DNA from: Primula veris
Taxonomy: Eukaryota; Streptophyta; Magnoliopsida; Ericales; Primulaceae
Assembly: GCA_963682055.1 (NCBI GenBank)
Contig: OY821745.1
Coordinates: 29,633,342 to 29,697,341 of the forward strand
Reading direction: 5' to 3'
DNA length: 64,000 nucleotides
The position numbers and the translations under genes are program-made. Of the stretch, positions 56,946-64,000 are shown in pieces. Numbering within the stretch: position 1 is the stretch's first letter; every line of letters begins with the position of its first letter. A model generated the notes under the pieces. The model was not told the DNA's origin, did no database searches, and saw nothing but the letters and a program-made list of their open reading frames with translations.

Positions 56946-59900
56946 ATGAAGGCTATGTTTTGGTGTCAGTTCATATTGCTGCTCTTAATTGCTGTTGCTG
57001 TAGGGATAAGTGGTCATGTTATGAGATTAGAGAGGACATTTCCGTTGAACGAAAGAGCTGAGCTGACGGTGCTCAGAGCTCGGGACCGTGTTAGGCATGA
57101 GCGTATTTTAAATGGATTATTTGGTGGTGTGGCAGATTTTCCGGTCCGTGGTACCGCTGATCCCCTAACCTTAGGGTATTACCAAATTTTATCATACTGT
57201 ATTTGTGTAGTGTGTATCTATATTTAATATTATATATAGCTGCATAATTCTTAGCACGCAGGGAAGGAACTAGTAGTAAGCTAAAAGAGACCGTAGCACC
57301 CCCCATATTGAGAAAAAAAATCGATCTTTTACCATGTGTCTTGATTTTAGGCTTTTATCACCTCCATATTTATGAAAAAAACAGTTATAATTCCGCCTGT
57401 TAGCTAGCAGGTAATATTTATGTTCTGGAAAATGACTCTCTTGTACACCATCTTACCGTCCTTTTGTAATTAGTTAAAAACCAATCTCCTGTCTACATAA
57501 AATCAAATAGTCCGGATACCATCGCTAAACTTTCATCTTGAACGCACTAGTTATACTTATGTAGTACTAATTATTCAATCACGCTGGTGTGCTAAGCACC
57601 AATTTAAGCGAAAACAACAATTTAGTATACCAATTTAAACTTTACTAGTTTAAGTACCTGTGAGTTTTGATAGTATAATGTACTAATCTTGGGAAATATT
57701 TGTTATTGGTGCTTGAATTGTTTGTTTTGCTTCGTTAGTGTGTTCCTTTTTTTGTTTTGTGTAGTTTGGTGCTGTGAAATTTAATGCTAACTCGTACTAT
57801 TTGTTTAAAATGAAGTGCTAATCTGGTGCATAACAGTGATGTTTCCTTTCATGTTTTATCTTTTTGGATAATCTAGTTATCCTCATGTTTTACCATTAGT
57901 CTCATTTTAATCTTACTATGATTACCTGAAAATGCTTTCGTGACTGCAATTTTTATCGGTTGTGCAATAGTCTGCCAGTTTTTCAAGTGTATGCGAGCTC
58001 ATTTGAACTGCATCTCTTTAATGATAAATATATTGTTTGTGTCCCGCACCTACTTCAAGTACCACTACCGATATTGTTGCACCTCCCAATCCCATTCGTG
58101 TTCAATTGTTTTATTTTTAGGATTTATTACACAAAGGTGAAATTAGGGTCACCGCCAAAGGAATTCAATGTGCAGATCGATACGGGAAGTGATGCCTTGT
58201 GGGTTGCTTGCAGTACCTGTAATAACTGTCCCAAAGCAAGTGGAGTTGGAGTACGCATCTCCTCTGCAATTTTTATTAGGATATTGTGCATTTGTATAAT
58301 TACTTATTGTGTTGTTGTCACTTGTCACAGTAAGCTAAGTTGATTAAAGTCCACTTTTCATGTTGAATTGCCTAATATTATACTTTTTATCCCTACTAAG
58401 AGCATCACTTTACTAATCCAAAATTTTAAAGTGAATGTAATGATTACACTTAAGATAATAAAAGTGTCCTGCCTTTTAGCCACAGCTTCCAAACCACATT
58501 ATATATCATGTTCTCTCATGTTTTTATTTGTTTAGTAGAATGCAAAACCACTCTTTTATCACCTCTTGCTAGTATTTTGGAGATGGAGACAGATACTAGG
58601 AACCTTACAAATTAAAAGAGCTTAGTAAATTAGGAAAGAGGGATTATTAAATTACAAAACATTAACTTTTAGTAACAAGAGAAACCTATTTTAAGTTGCA
58701 TCTCTGTTAACTGAGGTTATCAAAATCACAATTTAAATATTAAAATCCTTGATGACTCAAACGAGTAAAATGCCATTGAAAATGGTAAAAGGGGGGTAGA
58801 ATTGGTAGAATCGACATGTCACTTGTACCTACCCTCTCTTGATGTCACACGATCATTTTGCCCTTTATGATATGCAGATTGAGCTGAACGTCTTCGATGC
58901 TGGCAGCTCATCAACTGCCACTGCGGTTTCTTGTTCCCATCCAACATGTTCTGCTTTGGTTCAGACAACAGCTGCTTGGTGCTCGAGTGAGAGTATCAAT
59001 CAATGCGGCTATAAATTCCAGTATGGAGATGGGAGTGGAACATCTGGTCTCTATTTTTCCGATTTGTTACACTTTGACACCATCTTGGGACCATCTCTGG
59101 TTGCGAATTCTTCATCTTCAATTGTTTTCGGGTAAAGCTCTTACTCTAAATCCCAACTTCATGTATGTGAAATAATGCATATTTGATAACTTAAGAAAAA
59201 ATGTTTGGAAATATAGTATGCTTTTACCTTCTATTTTGTTCTCGGCCTTGAAAATTGGAAATTTTTGTTTTTAAAATTATAAATAGGTGTAGCACATACC
59301 TATCTGGGGACTTAACTAGAGAAGAACACGCACTTGATGGCATTTTCGGGTTTGGTCCACAGGAACTATCTGTTATATCTCAGATGTCTTCGCAAGGGAT
59401 CACCCCAAAGGTGTTCTCTCATTGCTTGAGTGGGAGCGGAAATGGTGGCGGAACCCTAGTTTTGGGCGAGATAATGGATCCAAACATAGTCTACACCCCG
59501 CTTGTCCCATCACAGTACGCATTTTTATTTTTCTAGAATCCAATTGTTTTTCTTCATTTATGAATTTTGCTCTCAATATACTGTTTTTATATTTCAGGCC
59601 TCATTACAATCTGTATCTGCAGAGTATTGCTGTTAATGGACAAATATTGCCAATTGATTCAGCTGTTTTTTCAACATCAGGTAGCAAAGGAACCATCGTC
59701 GACTCTGGAACGACTTTGGCATACCTTGTTGCAGAGGCTTATGATCCTTTTGTCACTGCTGTATGTTTTTCTTTTTATTCTACAATTTACACTATCATTT
59801 GGTCATCGTGTGTATCTGTATCATGTATGTACATACAGAGACATATAAGGCAAACTGTTTGTATATAGAAGTTTATTACTTTGAAAACTCGAAGTAATAG

Positions 59901-61532
59901 CTTTTATACATCCATACGATCCTAGGCTTCAAATCTGGACTAGTAGAAAAAGAGAAGAAATAATTTTCATCGTTTTGAAGAAACCCAAAATCTCTTAAAT
60001 AGAGCCAATACAACAGAACAAGCTCTTTTGTTATTGCTTATAGTTATATAGACTTGTTTAATCTCAAGAGCTAAGAATAACAAGTTCTTCATAACCTGGG
60101 ACAGAGTAGCCAACTTAGAATAATGAAAGAGGTCATTTTTTTTTAGAAATTCGACATCGTATGGAAATAATCCTCATTGTATACCTTGATATGCCCTTGG
60201 GCTTTCTATTTGATTGGATCGAAAAGCCCAATGGGATTTCCCTATAGATCCAGGTCAGTTAAATGGATTGTTTGTTTGTCCACCCCTCTACGGAGCTTTT
60301 CTGGATGTATCTTAGTGTGTTCCCGGAAATTTTGTCAGAGATGACTAGTTTTTCTGAATAGTGAATACAAATAAGTGACACTGTGGTCTTGAGATGCTTT
60401 AACAGGTTTATTGATGCTTATTTGTTGAGTTTTTTTGTTGTTGTTGCAGATAAATGTTGCTGTTTCCCGATTTGCAACTCTAGTCACGTCATCAACTGGG
60501 CACCAGTGTTATGTAATGACTACAAGGTGAAATAATTTGATTTCTGTTTTTATTTCTGTTGTGAAGTTAATTAATAGTCTCACAGATGCGCACTGGTATT
60601 CCTCTACTGTCTAGACACCTAATCATCGTCTTTTTACACAGTACAATAGAGATGTTTCCTTTGGTTGTTTTACACTTCGCTGGTGGTGCATTAATGGTTT
60701 TAAGACCAAAAGACTACCTCGTCTATTCTTTATTTGGGGTAAGATCTTTAAATTAAAATTAAATCATTTTTCATTTCATTGTAATACGGATTTGCATGAC
60801 TTTGTGTGACAGGAGGATTCTGTTGCAAATTGGTGCATTGGCTTTGTGAAAGTTCAGGGTGTAGGTCCAAACATTTTAGGAGGTGTGTTTTTTCTGAAAA
60901 TTAGTTAATCCTCTTTGTGTGTCTATTTAAAAGGTAAAACTGCTGTTGATATTAATGGTTTTCACGCAATATGAGTTTGCTACTACTTTTATGCTCATCC
61001 AATGTACGTTCTCAAGTCAAAAGTTTGGGGGATTTATGTACAAATTTCGCTTTGTTTTACTTTCATGCTTTATATTTCCATAGGTTTAGACGCCCTAAGA
61101 AACATGTTATAACAAATCTAATCAATACGAATCCATTAGACACTATATCTTTGTCTAACATACCATTTCTTGTGCATTTATTAAAAAAATTGTCGATTTT
61201 TTATGCAGATCTTATAATTAAAGATAAAGTTTTTGTTTACGATTTATCCCGCCGACGGCTTGGTTGGGCTGACTATGATTGTAAGTTTAACAAAATCTCA
61301 CTTCTCTTGGATAAAAGCTCCCATTTTCAACTATATTTACGCGGTTTCAAATTTCGTTAACACAGGTTCTTCACCTGTTAATGTGTCTATAACTATTGGG
61401 AAGGACGAATCTATCAGCATTGGCGATCTGAGTTTTAGTACCTCATCAAAAAATGCACTGTACAGTAACATAGTTTATACCGTGATAACTTTCTTTGTAC
61501 ATATATACTTACATTGGTTCCCTAAGTTGTAG
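56946..61532 (+). CDS. A1-family aspartic protease, probably GPI-anchored, 10 exons
   Basis: A pepsin-like endopeptidase of the plant atypical group. Exons: 56946-57175, 58121-58250, 58878-59131, 59287-59514, 59598-59760, 60450-60526, 60642-60738, 60813-60882, 61209-61280, 61366-61532. All borders are GT-AG and the frame gives 495 residues. A signal peptide (about 1-22) is followed by a prosegment rich in Arg ([17 protein letters not shown]). The catalytic aspartates are in QIDTGSD (D97) and IVDSGTT (D316). The flap is [12 protein letters not shown], and Cys pairs include CSTCNNC and SHPTC...WC. The protein ends DYDC and a Ser-rich linker, then a hydrophobic tail (about 475-495), which suggests a GPI anchor, although the last residues HWFPKL are polar. 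All key residues are intact. Intron 1 holds a short MITE. Confidence 0.93.
57259..57399. mobile_element. Short hAT-like MITE in aspartic protease intron 1
   Basis: The 141-base segment starts CAGGGAAGGAACTA and ends TTATAATTCCGCCTG; the inverted termini are imperfect. Flanks TTAGCACG and TTAGCTAG match at six of eight bases, consistent with an old 8-base duplication. Confidence 0.55.
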
Positions 61533-62173
61533 CTTAATTACTTCACTGTAAATTACATCACTTGCTTATACAGTGGTTTATAGTTTTTGCCAAATTTTGA
61601 TGGAAAAGTTTTGTCCAATTTGTCAAGCAAGTTTTTATTACATTGTTGTTTGCTTATTTTAATTTTGAGTCAGGATTATACGCTGCTTCAGAATTTATTT
61701 TTCGTATGCAGAGTACTTCTGAAATGTATGAGAAATTGCATCACGAAATCAGATTCGTTAACTTCAAAAAAAGTCAGGATACTAACCACTTCTTCAAATA
61801 ATAATAGCTAAATTAGCCATGTAACCATGTTATGCAAACCATTAATTCGGATTTGTCAAATCTACCAATCTTAAGCAAAATCTAATTAACGAGAATCTGA
61901 ATCAGTAAATTGCCATACAGAGCTTCAATCATAAATAATGTAACTATAATTAGACGGGTTCCACCACAATTCTTGTGCATCGTTACAAATTTAAGTCTTG
62001 CTCCTAAACCAAGTAATACCAGCAGCATCTCAAAATAATCACAGTTCTAAACTTCTAATCATAAAGAAGCGTATCAAAAACAAAAACGCCCAAAAAGTTC
62101 GCTACAACCCGATGAAATTTAAATTCTTATACGGTCACCATCATCAGCTTATCTAGCTTTGTGCCCTTGTTTG
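61533..62173. other. Converging 3' ends
   Basis: 3' UTR of the protease, then that of the minus-strand gene. The plus ORF at 61587-61811 has no recognisable motif. Confidence 0.45.
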
Positions 62174-63352
62174 TTAAAAACTAGTTTTGAATTCCTGAAT
62201 TTTCTGGAGACAATTTTGAGCCTTCTCTAGAACAAACTCAATTCTGTCCACTTTTCTTTGCAGTGACGAGTGATCACTACCACAAAAAACACCAGCATTC
62301 CTTTGAATATTCTTCTTCTTTTGATTAATTATTATATCTCCATCTTTCCCCTTCTTCCTCTTCTTGAAGCTTGAAGAAGCTGTTTTTACACAATTATCAA
62401 ATAAAATTATTAGTCACTTGTATTTGTCTGATTGAAACTTAGTGTAAAGATATAGTTTTGGTGGAGTGGAAACGTAATAAGTTTTTTGTACTTAGAAACT
62501 TTATTCGAAAGCTTAGAAACTTAAGTTTCTATGCTTTAAAAGAGTATTTCTCGTGCTCTTTTAAGTGAAGCGTCTGCAATGTGCTTTCGTGTTTTAAAAC
62601 ATAAGTCCGTCCCTCCGATCATATAATAGGGGTCACTTATTCCGTAAGAAAACGTTAAGTTTTTGCTTGGGTTTTTCTCAATAGCAACATATTCATTAAA
62701 AAAATATCACACTTTTACAATTACATAAAATTTCATGAACACGTAGCATGAAAAGACATCATAAAAGTAAAAAGTATTTAAAAAAAAAAAAAACTCGTGT
62801 AATTACTTTCCCTCAAATAAAAAGGATTGAGAAAACTCTTTTGTTGCAGAAACTAGCAAAAATTAAAATGTATGATCAACTCCATAGTAGTATAATATAT
62901 ATTCGATTATTTGAGTTCCCCTAGAAAAACCTACTATGATCAAACTTAAGTAAGAAAAATAGCAACAACCCAATTTATTTTTGAAAGTGGAGGGACCGAT
63001 GTTTTAAAACACGAAAGCGCATCGCAGATGCTTCATTTAAATGTAAGCTACTTAAGCGCACGAGAAACGCAATTTACGGTCTATGGAGCATTTTTTTTTA
63101 CATGCAATGAAATTAGGCATGGGTTTGAAGCAAACCTTGAGTAGTGGCAGATGAAGAGGACGGGAAAGAGTTTGAAGTAGGAGAAAAAGAGAGAATATTG
63201 TTAGAGAAAGGGTGATTTTGAGACTGAATAAGTTCAATAAAGGATTTGAGTTCAAGTTTAAGATAGTTAAAACGATTTGGATGCTGAGTTTCAAGTATTT
63301 CCAACTCTTCTTCTGCTTGTTCTATCATCATCTTCATTGCTTGCCACTCCAT
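62174..63352 (-). CDS. Small conserved plant protein with coiled-coil features, 2 exons
   Basis: Exons (minus) are 63352-63136 and 62379-62174. The GT-AG intron is in phase 1 and the joined frame gives 140 residues. Exon 1 encodes MEWQAMKMMIEQAEEELEIL, then ETQHPNRFNYLKLELKSFIE, a helical segment with heptad-like spacing, and a Ser/Pro-rich linker. Exon 2 encodes a Lys-rich tract SFKKRKKGKDG, a possible nuclear localisation signal, and a second helix DRIEFVLEKAQNCLQKIQEF. I recognise the HPNRF-YLKLELKSFI pattern as conserved in plants but cannot give a function. An alternative in-frame ATG at 63370 would add six residues; a TATATA-rich stretch only about 20-30 bases upstream favours the nearer ATG. 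No enzyme motif is present. Confidence 0.7.
62540..63076. repeat. Inverted-repeat (foldback-like) element in the intron
   Basis: The left arm (about 62545-62612: TTTCTCGTGC, GTGAAGCGTCTGCAATG, TGCTTTCGTGTTTTAAAACA) is complementary to the right arm (about 63002-63072: TGTTTTAAAACACGAAAGC, GCATCGCAGATGCTTC, GCGCACGAGAAACGC). The spacer is about 390 bases. Related text occurs near 29025-29140 and 46765-46890. Confidence 0.75.
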
Positions 63353-64000
63353 TACTAAGCTAATTTTCACTCTCTCTATATATTTATGTATAATATGTAT
63401 CTAACCACTATTATTCGGATGCTTGCCTATATATGTTTATGTTTATGATCACACGTGCATGTTTGTTACAAAATTACTTTCAAAATCGTTAAATTTTATA
63501 ATTATATTTTAAAAAAATTCAATTCGACAATTTTGATATAAGTTATAAATCGATCAAAATTACACGTAGTTTCGTAATGGATAATTAAATGAAAACGGAT
63601 GGAGTAATCGTTAAATTTTCAACAAAATATATGAAAAAATTCAGATTTATCTCACTGCTTTAGTCCTTTTTTATCATTTTAGGTATATTTATCGTATCAT
63701 ATCATACTATATATATAAATTAACCTAAGAAAAAGTGAGTCAGTCAAATTTTATCTATTTTTTTCAAAAACCTTACTATTTTTTATTTATTAGTTATTTA
63801 CATTTATTCAATTCAAAATATAAAAACACACACAAAAATCATGATATTTCCAAAACAATTATAATATTATAACAAACAAAATCGTTTTACGTGTATTTTG
63901 TATAAAAAAAAATTATATTACTCACGATTTTTAATTTAATATATTCATTCGATCAATATATTTTTTAAAAATTTATTTATCCGAATTATATATATATACC
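63353..64000. other. Upstream region with MITE remnant
   Basis: Includes half of a Stowaway copy (63480-63606: CGACAATTTTGATATAAGTT ... ACGTAGTTTCGTAATGGATA, ending GGATGGAGTA) related to 39388-39624. The last 200 bases also resemble 49860-50040 (for example TTTACGTGTATTTTGTATAA versus TTTCGCGTGTATTTTGTATA). Confidence 0.65.

Noticed and set aside
1..64000. CRISPR array, phage, plasmid or bacterial operon
   Set aside because: Introns, plant gene families and plant transposons show this is nuclear plant DNA; the tandem repeats lack the repeat-spacer form.

Overview
This window is nuclear DNA from a flowering plant, most likely a eudicot. Support comes from split genes with GT-AG introns, AT-rich introns and intergenic DNA, plant-specific families (CYP76-type P450, NHL/LEA2 protein, Ole e 1-like protein, F-box/FBA protein, GPI-type aspartic protease), and many plant-type transposons (Copia LTR elements, hAT-like and Stowaway MITEs, CACTA-like termini, a LINE-style insertion). 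I cannot name the species.

Layout. 1-2351: 5' end of a Copia retrotransposon on the minus strand (LTR, primer-binding site, gag with two stop codons). 2352-4235: AT-rich DNA without genes. 4236-about 6500: decayed, deleted Copia derivative (copy 1). 6550-10140: AT-rich spacer with direct and tandem repeats. 10272-13906 (+): chloroplast type II peroxiredoxin (PRXIIE type, 4 exons) with a hAT-like element in intron 2. 15873-16289 (-): small acidic conserved protein. 19149-20421 (+): F-box/FBA gene broken by two frameshifts. 21191-24312 (-): CYP76-like P450, 4 exons. 27236-36235 (+): cytosolic pyruvate kinase, 16 exons, with a 1.4-kb LINE-style insertion in intron 10. 37910-38628 (-): tentative Lys/Glu-rich gene. 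43736-44479 (+): NHL/LEA2 membrane protein. 45050-47875 (-): At1g65710-like basic Ser/Arg-rich protein. 51344-53540: complete non-autonomous Copia derivative (copy 2) with a perfect 5-bp target duplication. 54604-55541 (+): Ole e 1-like secreted protein. 56946-61532 (+): aspartic protease, 10 exons. 62174-63352 (-): small coiled-coil-like conserved protein, 2 exons.

The genes are unrelated single-copy types (redox defence, glycolysis, secreted and membrane proteins, specialised metabolism). I see no operon, biosynthetic cluster, CRISPR array, rRNA or tRNA gene. Exon boundaries were derived by hand from splice dinucleotides and reading-frame continuity; in all multi-exon models except the tentative one at 37910-38628 they give intact proteins of expected family length.

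The most unusual structure is in the paired Copia derivatives at 4.2-6.5 kb and 51.3-53.5 kb. Both lack the same reverse-transcriptase active-site segment, yet copy 2 is flanked by a clean target duplication, which implies movement by another element's enzymes. Both carry an alternating array of seven short hairpins near the 3' LTR, and they differ by an inverted 60-bp block.
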